64,000 nucleotides of DNA from Tretioscincus oriximinensis (GCA_022410635.1 JAJVDF010000136.1:1044134-1108133), one strand, 5' to 3'. Counted from the first letter of the stretch, positions 32,216 to 42,715 are shown. The notes: generated from the sequence alone by a model not told the origin. Made by a program: numbers and translations.

Positions 32216-33476
32216 GAGTCCACACTGAGTTTTATTCTGAGGTATATTTTAGGGCAACGTTTTACTCCAATCACTGCTCCTGCTTCCCTCAGTCCCGGAG
32301 ACATGGTGTCTTTCATCTCCTAACTCAAACAGCTAGGAACTGATTCTATGCTCCTGTCCCTATTGAGCTTTGTTCTGGGCTATATCTCAGAATAAAAGCC
32401 TGCCATCTACATGCTAGTGTAGGCTATGGCAGGCCCTGAATGGGGCCTACCTTAGTCAACACTGGCATGTAGATAGCATCAGAACTGAGGGTGNTGGCCC
32501 ACCGGCTACCAAGGTGAATCCTAAAACTGAGCTGCATCTGGTGTGAGGCTCATGGTCTTCCAGAAACCCGTAGCAGCCCTTACAGAACTGGCCACCGCCG
32601 CCATCTTTCCACCATGCTANGGGTTCTACCAGTGCCTGCAAGGCAACAATCCATGCTGGCAACACATGTCAATGGCAACATTCCGCGGTCTATCATTGGT
32701 TTATAAGAACCAATGACAAGCCTCAGAACTTTGGACTCAGCGATACCTTTTTTTATTAATGATACNGATGCCAATATGGATTTGCCAATGATGTTGATCT
32801 TCAGATTTAGTGCAATATACTAATCTTACAATGATTTTTTGTCTGTTTGTCTATGTGTCTATGTGTGTTTATCAATAAATAAATAAATTTAAATTCTTCG
32901 AAGAGTTTCCTACTTAACGTAACTATGGTGTGAAGCTCTTGATGGAAATTATCATCCTTATTTTCTTAACAAATCAAAATTCAGGCATCTGAAGAAACAG
33001 CTACAACAACGTCTCCCTTCTTGATTTCATCTATCTCCAACACCATTACTTTAATTTTTTGTCTCCCAAATGGGTGACCTCTCTGACTTTAGATTTACAA
33101 ATATAAAAACCCACTGGGAATTCACTAAGCATGTCCATCGCTTACGCATCTCTTTTGATTTGCTGGAATAATGGATTTATTTACAATTTCCTACCATCTG
33201 CTATTCACCAAGATACGACCTTCAAATGGTACCGTGCCTGAAAGAAAGATGATTGCTAGAGACATATTTGCGATTGTTCTCAAACTCAAGCGTAACACTT
33301 TCTGTAGGCAGCTGAACTTAGCAAGCTGTTTTGTACACGGCCTTCTGCATCACATATTACCAGTAATTCCTGCCACTTACTTATTTAAAACTTTTTTTTA
33401 TACAGTTGTTCATTAAAATCTATTTTGGCAGCTTCTAACAATACAATATTAAAGGATAGCTTAGCAGAAAGGTTGC
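32216..33476. other. Unassigned DNA with shared 'ctatggcagg' motif repeat and a Helitron scrap
   Basis: 32395-32475 (gtaggctatggcaggccctg and the near-complement ggggcctaccttagtcaaca) recalls 61020-61085 and 61755-61800, a small foldback family. 32690-32745 (aaccaatgacaagcctcaga, actttggactcag) is a scrap of the Helitron 38-bp unit. 32870-32892 is an aaataaataaa tail. The rest is unassigned. Confidence 0.35.
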
Positions 33477-33484
33477 ATAAGAAC

Positions 33485-33838
33485 CAGCGGAGGCTGGTGC
33501 AGTTTGGGGTTGGGGGGCGCAGGTTCCTGCAGCCTCAGCAAAATTAGTAAAGTGGCTGGGATGAGGCAGATTCAGGCACTTACCAGTCTCTCTCTCTCAG
33601 TCTGCAAATTGAACGTCAATACAAAATGGTGCCTCTGCGNAGANTGAGAGAGAGACTGTAGCCCCTCCTAGGCAGCCCTCCCATTGGTTCAGGGATTGGC
33701 GAACCCTTTTGCCAATTAAAAAAGCTGCCTGGAGCTTTTTGATTTGTTGGCAGCTCTTCTAAGAAAGGAGATTTTGTAACAGATTTTAATGTCTGAGTGT
33801 TCGCCGAACTCCACAAACACAGTGGCTAGCCGCCACTG
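33485..33838 (+). mobile_element. hAT MITE, 354 bp, with perfect 8-bp target duplication
   Basis: Terminal inverted repeats are cagcggaggctggtg (left) and the complement of cagtggcggctagcc (right). The same octamer ataagaac flanks both sides (33477-33484 and 33839-33846), the duplication size made by hAT transposases. It landed in the taagaacataagaac tail of a minus-strand CR1. Ns at 33640 and 33644. No transposase is encoded. Confidence 0.9.
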
Positions 33839-33925
33839 ATAAGAACTTAAGAACATAAGAGGAAACCTGCTGAATGGAGACACAGCCTATCTTGTCCAAC
33901 ATTCTGTCTCAAAGGGTGCATTCCA
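33839..33925 (-). mobile_element. CR1 3' end, target of the hAT MITE
   Basis: ataagaacttaagaacataa, then gaggaaacctgctgaatgg and ccaacattctgtctcaaagg are the CR1 minus-strand tail and 3' UTR. Confidence 0.8.
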
Positions 33926-34372
33926 ACCAATGGAGAAAAAAAAAGATTGGAAAACTGTAAAGCAGGTTTAGATTCACTTTGGTATTTTCCCTTGTTTTCT
34001 ACCCCAATTTGACCCCATTTCAGGTTGGAAATTTAAACTCCTGTCAGAAGTAGAAAAAGGATCTGGCATTTATACCCCGCTTTCAGTGGACAGAGCAGCT
34101 TACAAGGTTAATTTTCACCTGAAGGATTAGTGACAGTACTCATTAATCTACTTGATGCAAATCTACTTTTCTTGAATATTTGAAGAAGGCACTAGAAGCA
34201 AGGAGATTCGCAAAGATTTCCCTTACTGCCATTGACCCTGATCCTTTGGTCTGTGTCTGGCTTTGTTAGGAGCCAGAAACAAAACCAAGAATTGCAATGT
34301 CCAGTCCATCCAATAGAAATGGATTTCCTATAGTCATCGTTCTTGCTGAAATTATGAGAATTCTTGTATTCA
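33926..34372. other. Unassigned DNA with a SINE tail scrap
   Basis: 34055-34110 (ggcatttataccccgctttc, gagcagcttacaag) is the tail domain of a Sauria-type or tRNA-like SINE on the minus strand. The remainder is unassigned. Confidence 0.35.
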
Positions 34373-34692
34373 AGAAGAAGAAGAAGAAGAAGAAGAAGAA
34401 CTGGGTTCTTATACCCCGCTTTTCTCACCTTACAAAGTGACTCAAAGCGGCTTACAAGGGTATTTTTTGCCCACAGGCTTAACTTCTATCTTCCCCATCA
34501 GGCTGTGGTGGTTCCCATGTATCTACTTGCAGTCAGTTGCAATTTCTTGCAATTTGTCCTTTCGAATAGCTGGGTTGGCTAGAGCTACAGGCTAGGGGAA
34601 GGTACTCACCCCTCCCGGCATCCGACACAGAGCTTCGAAACCCCATCTCCCAGATGAGAGACGGATTCCTTAGCGACTGAGCCATCCTGGTA
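34373..34692 (-). mobile_element. tRNA-like SINE with (TTC)n tail, copy 3 (full length)
   Basis: The most complete copy of this family. On the minus strand: A-box-like ggctcagtcgctaagg, B-box-like gggtttcgaagctc, body with tagctctagccaacccagct and ttgcaagaaattgcaactga, tail cccttgtaagccgctttgag and gaaaagcggggtataagaac, then (TTC)n (plus strand 34373-34401). Internal pol III promoter boxes and a microsatellite tail define a tRNA-derived SINE. Confidence 0.85.
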
Positions 34693-34759
34693 CATTATGC
34701 TGCCCATCTTTTTCTTTGTAGCTTTCCTTGCTATAATATTTATCTAGATATGTATTCAT

Positions 34760-34860
34760 CTATCTATGTGAAGAACTAGGCTTGTCTTGGGAAGCACCTG
34801 CTGCCTACCTTTTTCTAGTTAGTCTGCAGGGTCCTACGAGACCCCCTCACTAGTTAACAT
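34760..34860 (+). mobile_element. Penelope-type terminal fragment
   Basis: gaagaactaggcttgtcttg, gcctacctttttctagttag and cctacgagaccccctcacta are an eroded Penelope terminus. Confidence 0.45.
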
Positions 34861-35464
34861 GAACATATCCAGACTTCAAGGTGCAGTAGCCACAGAGTCA
34901 TTGAGAATCAGACATGACCGACTGAACAACAACAACAAACTAAACTCCACATTTTCTTCTTGCTGTTCAGAGTCATCCTGAAATGATCAAAACAGCATCT
35001 TAGTACTGTAATAAGAGCACAGCAGTGATCTATGGGAGCTAAATAATAAAGATTCTGCAAATTCTTCATCATAGCATCTTCTATCCATCTTCTCCCTGCT
35101 CATTAGAGGATATTTTTCTGAAAAGTCAATAGTATAATGTACTCTACATTTTAGTCTTGAAATTGGGGGGGGGGGGGGAGAAAGAGAAGAAAAAGGTCTC
35201 TAGGTTCTTGCAGCCATCCGAGAAACTGGTAAAAAATGAAACATGTCTCTTTCTCAAGCAACGGAGGCAGCACTTTCTCATCCAAGGTGGTTGCTCTACA
35301 GGTACTAATTAATAGTCACTGTGTTCTACAAGGCTCAAATGAAGCCTGGTCAGGCTCAGGGGCCTTCGGCTCTTCATCTGTGGGATTCCTTTAACAAGCA
35401 CTGTAATCCAAATGCAGGCCAGAAGGAATGAAATTAAGAAAATATGCATTGCATGCAGTTATAT
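34861..35464. other. Unassigned intronic DNA with a 14-G homopolymer
   Basis: Contains an uninterrupted run of 14 G at 35165-35178 followed by a purine-rich stretch. The only repeat scrap noticed is gagaatcagacatgaccgac near 34905. Confidence 0.4.
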
Positions 35465-35601
35465 TTCCCGGAGTCACAATAGTCCCTGAGGGCTCTGTGA
35501 TTGGACAATATTTACATGAATGCCATGGCCTGAAGTGATGTCATCAATGTTCTAAAGCCAAAGCCAGGCTGGCAGCAGTTGCCATGGAACCCAGCACATC
35601 A
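35465..35601 (+). repeat. Interspersed 140-bp repeat with CCAAT- and CRE-like motifs, copy 2
   Basis: Partner of 2093-2231. Keeps gattggacaat, the tgatgtcatca core (35536-35546) and gttgccatggaaccca. It lies about 60 bp outside the Penelope-like insertion. Confidence 0.6.
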
Positions 35602-36004
35602 CAGCAGCAGCAAAAGACTATTCAACCTTTGAAAAAGAATAATACAAACATGATTTTCTCTTTCAGAGAAATAGCCGTGTTAGTCTAGCAGAAAGTCCAG
35701 CAAAGGAGCTAGCAGCACTTTGAGACTAACTTGAGAAAAATGGTTGGCATAAGCTTTCGTAGACAGGTCTACTTCTTCAGATGCTGAGGGACTAATGTCA
35801 GGGTCAGGTATTTATAGGGAAATGTGTATGGGAGAAGACAAAGCATATGCAANTGTAGGGAGGTGTTGAATTGCAGGTAAATAGCAGGAACTAATCTCCT
35901 TAAAAAACAGGTAAATAGCAGGAACTGATCCTATTATGTAAAAAGGTGCCTGGGGCAACAAGGTGCAATGTCTGGTAGAGAATCAATCAAGTACTTAACA
36001 GGTG

Positions 36005-37057
36005 TCATAAAAATGTATAGTTGGCCAGGAAACCATTGTCTCTGTTAAGTCCTTTGCTGATGGCCTGGAACTTGTGAATGTATTCGAGTTCTGCTGCTTC
36101 TCTTTCAAATCTTCCTTTGTAGTTTCTTTGTTCAAGAACTGCAGTCCTGAGGTCTGAGAGAGAATGTCCTGGAAGGTTAAAGTGTTCAGCAACTGGTTTC
36201 TGTGTGTTTCCATTTCGAATATCTGATTTGTGTCCATTTATTCTCTGGCGAAGGGATTGTCCTGTTTGCCCAATGTAGAGTGTAGAGGGGCATTGTTGGC
36301 AGAAGATGGAATACACCACATTAGAAGATGAGCATGTAAAAGTCCCTCTAATGTTGTGGGTGGTGTTATCAGGTCCCGTGATGACATTGCCAGGGTGGAT
36401 GTGTGCACAGAGTTGACATCTGGGTTTGTGGCAGGGTCTAGTTCCCATTTCTCCCTCTGTGTCCTGTGTTCTTTGTGTGAGGAGTTGTTTGAGGTTGGGT
36501 GGTTGTTTGTAAGCCAGCAAAGGTTTGCCACCAAGTGCTCTTGAGAGAGCTGTGTTTTTATCCAAAATAGGTTGAAGTTCATTTATTATGTGTTTGAGGG
36601 GCCCCAATTGTGAGCTGTATGTGACCACTAATGGGGTTCTGTTGTTTTCTGTCCTCAATCTGTCCTGTAATAGGTTGATTCTGGGTACCATTCTGGCTCT
36701 GTTGATTTGTTTTTTTACTTCATGTGGTGGGTACTGTAACCTGAGGAATGCTTGCTGTAGTTCCAGGAGTTTGGTGTCTCTGTCTTCTGGATCCGAGCAG
36801 ATGCGATTATATCTGAGAGCTTGGCTGTAGACAATAGATTTGGTTGTGTGTTCGGGATGGAAACTAGAGGCATGTAAATAGGTGTATCGATCAGTTGGTT
36901 TGCAATACAGGGTCGTACTCAGATTTCCATTGTGCAATTTTATGGTGGTGTCTAGAAAGTGGACTTGCTCTCTAGATTGTTCCAAACTGAGGTTAATAGT
37001 AGGGTGGAAGCTATTGAAATTTTGGTGGATTGAGGACAGAAAACAACAGAACCCCAT
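36005..37057 (-). CDS. Penelope-like element protein, C-terminal part with GIY-YIG endonuclease
   Basis: A 350-codon open frame, 5'-truncated. About the first nine residues are read through from the inverted right arm, so the ATG is not authentic. Residues 33-65 hold the conserved post-RT block (FLDTT, KPTDRYTYLH) and 77-89 YSQALRYNRICSD. A Cys cluster CHKPRCQLC lies at 209-217. The GIY-YIG domain spans roughly 247-335 with VVYSI, LYIGQTGQSLRQR, the following NGH and a downstream Glu-rich helix (REAAELEYIHKFQ). In Penelope-like elements this endonuclease nicks DNA to prime reverse transcription. The catalytic RT palm is missing, so the copy is not autonomous. The frame is intact to its stop, which suggests a young insertion. 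Confidence 0.92.
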   Translation of the reverse strand: MGFCCFLSSIHQNFNSFHPTINLSLEQSREQVHFLDTTIKLHNGNLSTTLYCKPTDRYTYLHASSFHPEHTTKSIVYSQALRYNRICSDPEDRDTKLLELQQAFLRLQYPPHEVKKQINRARMVPRINLLQDRLRTENNRTPLVVTYSSQLGPLKHIINELQPILDKNTALSRALGGKPLLAYKQPPNLKQLLTQRTQDTEGEMGTRPCHKPRCQLCAHIHPGNVITGPDNTTHNIRGTFTCSSSNVVYSIFCQQCPSTLYIGQTGQSLRQRINGHKSDIRNGNTQKPVAEHFNLPGHSLSDLRTAVLEQRNYKGRFEREAAELEYIHKFQAISKGLNRDNGFLANYTFL

Positions 37058-37683
37058 TAGTGGTCACATACAGCTCACAATTGGGGCCCCTCAAACACAT
37101 AATAAATGAACTTCAACCTATTTTGGATAAAAACACAGCTCTCTCAAGAGCACTTGGTGGCAAACCTTTGCTGGCTTACAAACAACCACCCAACCTCAAA
37201 CAACTCCTCACACAAAGAACACAGGACACAGAGGGAGAAATGGGAACTAGACCCTGCCACAAACCCAGATGTCAACTCTGTGCACACATCCACCCTGGCA
37301 ATGTCATCACGGGACCTGATAACACCACCCACAACATTAGAGGGACTTTTACATGCTCATCTTCTAATGTGGTGTATTCCATCTTCTGCCAACAATGCCC
37401 CTCTACACTCTACATTGGGCAAACAGGACAATCCCTTCGCCAGAGAATAAATGGACACAAATCAGATATTCGAAATGGAAACACACAGAAACCAGTTGCT
37501 GAACACTTTAACCTTCCAGGACATTCTCTCTCAGACCTCAGGACTGCAGTTCTTGAACAAAGAAACTACAAAGGAAGATTTGAAAGAGAAGCAGCAGAAC
37601 TCGAATACATTCACAAGTTCCAGGCCATCAGCAAAGGACTTAACAGAGACAATGGTTTCCTGGCCAACTATACATTTTTATGA
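37030..37683 (+). CDS. Penelope-like element protein, second inverted copy
   Basis: A 217-codon open frame on the opposite strand, identical in reading to residues 134-350 of the minus-strand copy apart from the join. It starts in the linker (RTENNRTPLVV) and keeps the Cys cluster and the whole GIY-YIG domain. The first codons are at the palindrome junction, where the shared gattgaggacag suggests a microhomology join. It has no promoter or RT domain of its own and is probably not expressed as a functional protein. Confidence 0.9.
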   Translation: MRTENNRTPLVVTYSSQLGPLKHIINELQPILDKNTALSRALGGKPLLAYKQPPNLKQLLTQRTQDTEGEMGTRPCHKPRCQLCAHIHPGNVITGPDNTTHNIRGTFTCSSSNVVYSIFCQQCPSTLYIGQTGQSLRQRINGHKSDIRNGNTQKPVAEHFNLPGHSLSDLRTAVLEQRNYKGRFEREAAELEYIHKFQAISKGLNRDNGFLANYTFL

Positions 37684-37985
37684 CACCTGTTAAGTACTTG
37701 ATTGATTCTCTACCAGACATTGCACCTTGTTGCCCCAGGCACCTTTTTACATAATAGGATCAGTTCCTGCTATTTACCTGTTTTTTAAGGAGATTAGTTC
37801 CTGCTATCTACCTGCAATTCAACACCTCCCTACAGTTGCATATGCTTTGTCTTCTCCCATACACATTTCCCTATAAATACCTGACCCTGACATTAGTCCC
37901 TCAGCATCTGAAGAAGTAGACCTGTCTACGAAAGCTTATGCCAACCATTTTTCTCAAGTTAGTCTCAAAGTGCATGATTTTCTCT

Positions 37986-38135
37986 GTGTAACATGATTAA
38001 TAGTTCTCCAGGTAAGAACTCAAATTGGAAGAATATTGCAACTGAGAGGGAGGAGGGAGGATGGGGATGGGGGGGAGAAAAATGTAAGGCCGAAATTAGC
38101 AAAAGGGAATAATTAAGAAACATGTGATGATGATA

Positions 38136-38168
<33 letters not shown>

Positions 38169-39427
38169 GTGATAATGATTATAATGAAGAGAGGGGAGAG
38201 GTTATATTTTAGGGTTCCCAAATTTTTAATTTTTATTTTTTAAATGGGATAGAGTTTTGCACCTTTAGTGGGTATGAAAAAGTTATTCCCTCTCCCAAAG
38301 TGCTACAGGCAATAGATGCTACACCTGGAGAAATGTTTTCTCTTCTNTAGCCATTAAAGGTGTAAAGATCTATCCCAGTTTTATGTGGGCACCATAATAA
38401 TAAGTATAAAAAGGATTATGAAAAAGCTCATAGTTACAAAACTGAAAACTTCTAATTAAGGGCATATAATAATATAATTGTTAGGATCTGTTCCACTGGC
38501 TGGTGGGATTGCTTCCTGCCTTTCTCACTTTGCAAGAAGAAGCAGGTTGTATTCCAGCCTTTCTGTGTTCTACAAGCCTTGGTGTCCTCTCATTGTGATT
38601 GNGTGAAAACATATCATGTGACATGGAGAATATAGAAAGGCTAGAATACAGCATTCTCACTTCCACAGTGCAGGAATTATTGTGGACTGCTTAAAAGCAG
38701 CATGAACAAAGTAAGTTTAAGAATGCTTTTGGAGCGAAGCGATTAGCAAGCACTTGGACTATTCTCCAATGAATTTGGTATTACCGTGCTACACTAAAAC
38801 AATTGAAAATATATATGTTTGTTGTTGTTGTTAGTGGTCTGTTGCATGGAATTAACAAAAGCTTATTGAAAAAATATATATGATTTAATAATATTTTATA
38901 CAATATATTTAATATACTCTCGGCATTATCCAACTTTTTGTTGTTGTCTTGCCTTATGAATGATTAAAGAGATTAAAGATATAAGAACTTCTCTCACACA
39001 TCAATTTCTTATTATTCAACTGTACCCTCCTAATGTGTTCTATTATATCAACTATTTTGGAAGTTGATCTGCATTGCCAGAGGTTCCTGCAGGGGGTATA
39101 AGAGGGTTATCACTAATGAGGAACATGGCAAGATTGGTTACATGACTTACATGTCTTCAGCTACTTATTTTTGAAAAGTACTGGTGTAACCATGGCTACA
39201 TCCAGGGGTGCATTTAGGCAAAATAGATACAGTAGTTCTACTAAGATATTGATGTTTTTAGTGCTTTTATTATTATAAAACCCAAAGTAGCTGAGGGAAG
39301 AGGGGCACTAAAATAAATAAATAGTGTAAATAAATAAAGTAAATAGGTAAGTAAATTACAGCCCATGGGCAAACTAAAGCCTAAATCCGGCCCTCGCTAC
39401 ATCAAACCTGAGCTATTACAGGCTGAC
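37986..39427. other. Intronic DNA with (GAT)n; otherwise unassigned
   Basis: 38128-38184 is a GAT/GAT-like microsatellite. 38820-38834 is a short GTT run. The rest is AT-rich with no recognised element. 39290-39360 has aaataaataaat runs. Confidence 0.4.
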
Positions 39428-39755
39428 TAGATGACCCCATTTTTTTGGAGGGGGGAAACCTGGTTTTGGTGTGGCTCCCAGAGGGGATGATTTCCCTGTT
39501 TTTAGCTGAGGAAATAATAATATATATATATTAATTACTGCACCACCACTAGGGGCCTCTGGCAACCAGCTCCTGAAGACACCCTTACCTCAGTAAAAAA
39601 ATTCAAAAAATTCTCACATGCTTTGCAGATTTCTCTAGCAGGGATTTCGGAGGGGTATGCATGTTGATGGGTGATTTGCATATTCATGAACATGCAAAAT
39701 AGAATGAATATTAATCACCCCAGTTTGAGCCTCAGAAAATCTGATTAGTCTAGCT
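39428..39755 (-). mobile_element. Long form of the TAGGCTGACCAGATG foldback MITE
   Basis: Tips ggctgactagatgacccca (left) and gaaaatctgattagtct (right). The interior is in opposite orientation to 25753-26163: caccaccactaggggcctct, ttctcacatgctttgcagat and tttgcatattcatgaacatg all match it in reverse. Confidence 0.7.
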
Positions 39756-39904
39756 ATTATAATGTTCTCTCTGTGGAGTTACGAAAATCACTGGGAGACT
39801 GGGGCTCAAGGAGAAGACTGTAGAGAAACTACCTCGTCTTTCCCAGAATATCTTCAAGACAGAGGAATTACTGGCCCAACAGCTGTTGTACCGAAACACT
39901 ACAA

Positions 39905-40092
39905 TTGGTTGTAGTAAGGGGGCTTGTAGCACTTTCACAAGAGGAAGGTAGACGGCATGAACCTTTATAGATAAGTCAACTTCTTCGCGTTCTAGGGAAC
40001 AAAATGCTAGATGTGCCCTAAACATCTCAATAAGTACACTTGTCTATGAAAGCTCATGCCACCTACTTTCCTGAGTTAGCCTTTAAAGCTAT
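39905..40092. mobile_element. Penelope-type termini as an eroded inverted pair
   Basis: Left half cttgtagcactttcacaaga, ggcatgaacctttatagata; right half acacttgtctatgaaagctc, tgccacctactttcctgagt, tagcctttaaagctat. It is a third example of the head-to-head terminal layout, older than those at 11948 and 35662. Confidence 0.6.
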
Positions 40093-40189
40093 TCAGTTCA
40101 AATAATATANACCCTATCCAGACAACATAAAATTCAGTTTACTTCTGGAGATAGCTTACTTCTGAAGTAGGATAGGGTTGCCCAGCCAT

Positions 40190-40261
40190 ATATTATTTAC
40201 TTTACATTTCTATACTGCCCCATACCTGAAGGTCATAGAGCAGTTAACAATGAAAAGCAAA
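40190..40261 (-). mobile_element. SINE or LINE tail scrap
   Basis: tttctatactgccccatacc and gcagttaacaatgaaaagca resemble the 53157-53260 fragment (aatttatattcccccc, ggcagctaacaagag). Confidence 0.4.
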
Positions 40262-41103
40262 TTAATAAATGAATCCAGACAAGACGGAGGTGCTATGTAT
40301 TGGAGCATCCCGGGTTTGTGAAGTGGGGAGGCACCCTGTCCTTGGTGGGGTAGAATTCCCTATAAGGGACGGGTGTGAAATCTGGGGGTGCTCCTGGACT
40401 CTGCACTGACACTTGAAAACCAGGTGGAGGCAGTGGCCAGGAATGCCTTCTTCCAGTTACGTCTGGTTCACCAGTTACGGCCACTTCTGAACAGGGATGA
40501 TCTAGCCACAGTAATCCACGCTCTGGTAACTTCCCAACTGGAGTATTGTAATGCGCTCTATACGGGGCTGTCCTTGAAAATGGTTCAGAAGATGCAGTTG
40601 GTGCAGAATGCAGCAGCTAGACTGCTGACTGGAACAGCTGGCNGGACACACATCACACTGGTTTGAAAGAGTTGTATTGGCTGCCAACTGAGCCCAATTC
40701 AAGGTGTTGACTTTAACTTATAAGGCTCTAAATAACTTGGGCCCCAAATATCTAAAGGAAGGCCTTCTCCCATACCAACCTGACCATGCCTTAAGATCTG
40801 CCGGGTAGGCCCTACTGGTTGTACCACCCCTTTCAACAGCCAATGGAGTGGAAACCCGGGGTAGGACCTTCTCGGTGGTTGCCCCCAGTCTTTGGAATAG
40901 CCTCCCCGACGAGGTGCATCTGGCATCAACATTGCATTGTTTTAGAAGATCTTTGAAGACGCACCTCTTTCACCTGGCCTTTGGCTGAAGAAATGTCATC
41001 TCTGTCCCTACTATTAGATACTGTTTTATGCTGTTCTAATTTTGTATTGACGTTTCACTGTTGGCCACCCTGAGACACTTGGGTATAGGATGGGATATAA
41101 GTA

Positions 41104-41134
<31 letters not shown>

Positions 41135-41137
41135 AGT
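40262..41137 (+). mobile_element. L2 LINE 3' part
   Basis: Encodes the post-RT region of an L2-clade LINE: LGVLLDSALTLENQVEAV-like sequence, then LRPLLNRDDLATVIHALV, LEYCNALYTGL and QLVQNAAARLLTG (40388-40660). Later frames are shifted. The 3' UTR ends caccctgagacacttgggta, ataggatgggatataagt and an ataaataaata tail (41103-41136). It is 5'-truncated and inactive. Confidence 0.88.
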
Positions 41138-41174
41138 AGGTAGAGCAGTTTTTTCAGCAAAAGGCCAGGCTAGA

Positions 41175-41175
<1 letters not shown>

Positions 41176-41219
<44 letters not shown>
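41176..41219 (+). repeat. (GAT)n microsatellite
   Basis: About 14 gat units, followed by a gaggaggagga stretch. Confidence 0.95.
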
Positions 41220-41220
41220 G

Positions 41221-41425
41221 GAAAGAGGAGGAGGAGGAAGGGAAACTGGTTATTATACCCTGCTTTTTTCAACATGAAGGGAAACAAAGCGGTTTACATA
41301 ACCTTCAGTTATTCTCTTCACAACAGGCACCTTTTGGTGCTGAGAGAGCACCAAAGAACTGAGACTAACTCAAGGTCACCGAGCCGGCTTTTATAAAGGA
41401 GTGCAGACGCCATCTTCTGTTTGGT
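41221..41425 (-). mobile_element. Sauria-type SINE
   Basis: In plus-strand reading: tail domain actggttattataccctgct, aagcggtttacataacct, then cttcacaacaggcacctttt, tgagactaactcaaggtcac. Order and content match the Sauria SINE body in reverse; the head is cut at about 41420. Confidence 0.75.
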
Positions 41426-41444
41426 GTCCCATCTCACAGGATGA

Positions 41445-42480
41445 CGAAGGCTGCATCCTTACATCACTTACTTATTCCACTATTATCAGGGGTTGGCTGT
41501 CCCTGATATTTAATGACTGGACGGTGACTTGAGGTAGCTTGCCCTGGGGTCCGTAACACCCGTCGAATAATTCACACGGACGACTCTGCAGGTACAACAG
41601 GCGATCCTAGGAGGTCCACGGGTCATGGATTCCTCCAGAGGGGCCCAAAACTTCAACTTTTATTGACCTTAGTATCAGAAGGCGTGATTAAAATTATGAC
41701 GAGGTGTAATGGGCGGAGGAGACCCAACGTGGGTCAGTGATGTCACAGGTGATGCGTTATTCCTCCTCCCAAGTGGGTGCAGTCTGGGTACAGGAAATCC
41801 AAATGTGGGCAAAGAAGTGTGTGTGGTGTGACTACTGAATGGACCTTAGCTACCATTGTGATCCCCTGTCAATCAAACTAATGACAGGAACAGTGAATCA
41901 TACCAAGGGCCCAGGACTCTTGATGGCCCTTGATTGATAGCAAACAAAGGATAGATAGCAGTATCTATAGAAAGGCAGAAAGAGTAAATAGTGGCTTCCC
42001 CTTGGTACAGTGGGGTTTGCTTCAGGCTATGTTGCCAAAGTGGTTTTCCCAGCAGGGGCCAAGCTAGCCCTAGTGTTGAGGCCAACAGTTGACTTCCCTA
42101 GCTGATGGGATTAGGTACCCTATTCAGTAAGGCCATTTAGAAAGGAGCTACCTATTCACAGGTGCCCCTGAAGGTAAGGAAGAAGATTAAGTAGGTTCCT
42201 GGGGTTGTGCAGAGGTCAGCTTGACCAAGGAAAATTTTGCAAGAAATTACCCAGAGGCCTCACTTTGGTATCTAGGTCCAGACAGGTATATTTGATATTA
42301 ATAATATATATTATTCCTAATATGTGTCCACTGGAATAATTCCCTACACACTATATCTAGATATTCCAAAATAATAAAGAATGGTGGTAACATTCCAGAT
42401 ATTCCAGAATAGCCATGCTTTATTGGAGAATAATTAGTTAGAGTGGAATAAATAAATGATGTGGGCATGTAGCCTTAGAA
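41445..42480 (-). mobile_element. hAT-like MITE halves surrounding an LTR-like block
   Basis: 41447-41482 (ggctgcatccttacatcact, tattccactattatcagg) and 42300-42478 (ending ggaataaataaatgatgtg, ggcatgtagcc) look like the two ends of one hAT-like MITE. Between them, about 41490-42230, is a CpG-richer block. Read on the minus strand it has a CRE-like tgacatca, an aataaaag signal near 41665 and a gtgttacggaccccaggg stretch, the order expected of a solo LTR. I found no clean terminal duplication, so the LTR label is tentative. Confidence 0.35.
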
Positions 42481-42505
42481 CCACAAGGTAAATGGAAGTT
42501 GGATA

Positions 42506-42715
42506 AGAACATAAGAACATAAGAAGAGCCATACTGGATCAGGCCACAGCCCATCTAGTCCAGCATTCTGTCTCTCACAGAGGCCCACCAGATGCACCTG
42601 GGCAGTCCGAAGAGAGGAAAGCAAAATATGCTCCTGTTCATGACTCCCTGCAAATGGCAACCCAGGAGTCCTGCCTGTTGCTCCATCCCGGAGGCAACAT
42701 CCAGACATATTTACT
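42506..42715 (-). mobile_element. CR1 3' end, TTCTTATG-tail family
   Basis: Tail taagaacataagaacataag at 42507-42526, then gccatactggatcaggccac to cccggaggcaacatccagac. Only UTR is present. Confidence 0.9.

Larger units (their letters stand above)
35662..37972 (-). mobile_element. Penelope-like element, head-to-head inverted insertion
   Basis: A single 2.3-kb insertion bounded by the 13-bp duplication catgattttctct (35649-35661 and 37973-37985). The left arm (35715-36657) and the right arm (37028-37972) are almost identical reverse complements of about 944 bp. They are separated by 370 bp of unique 5' sequence belonging to the left copy. The left arm alone extends 53 bp further, to the tip ggctatttctctgaaag. 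Both arms encode the same GIY-YIG endonuclease region, on opposite strands. Inverted, 5'-truncated partner copies are a known habit of Penelope elements. The few differences include 35853 (N) and a t/c change near 37806. Confidence 0.93.

Noticed and set aside
36238..36582. 114-codon frames seen in both Penelope arms in another reading frame
   Set aside because: They are shadow frames of the GIY-YIG ORF; no Penelope-like motif is encoded in that frame.
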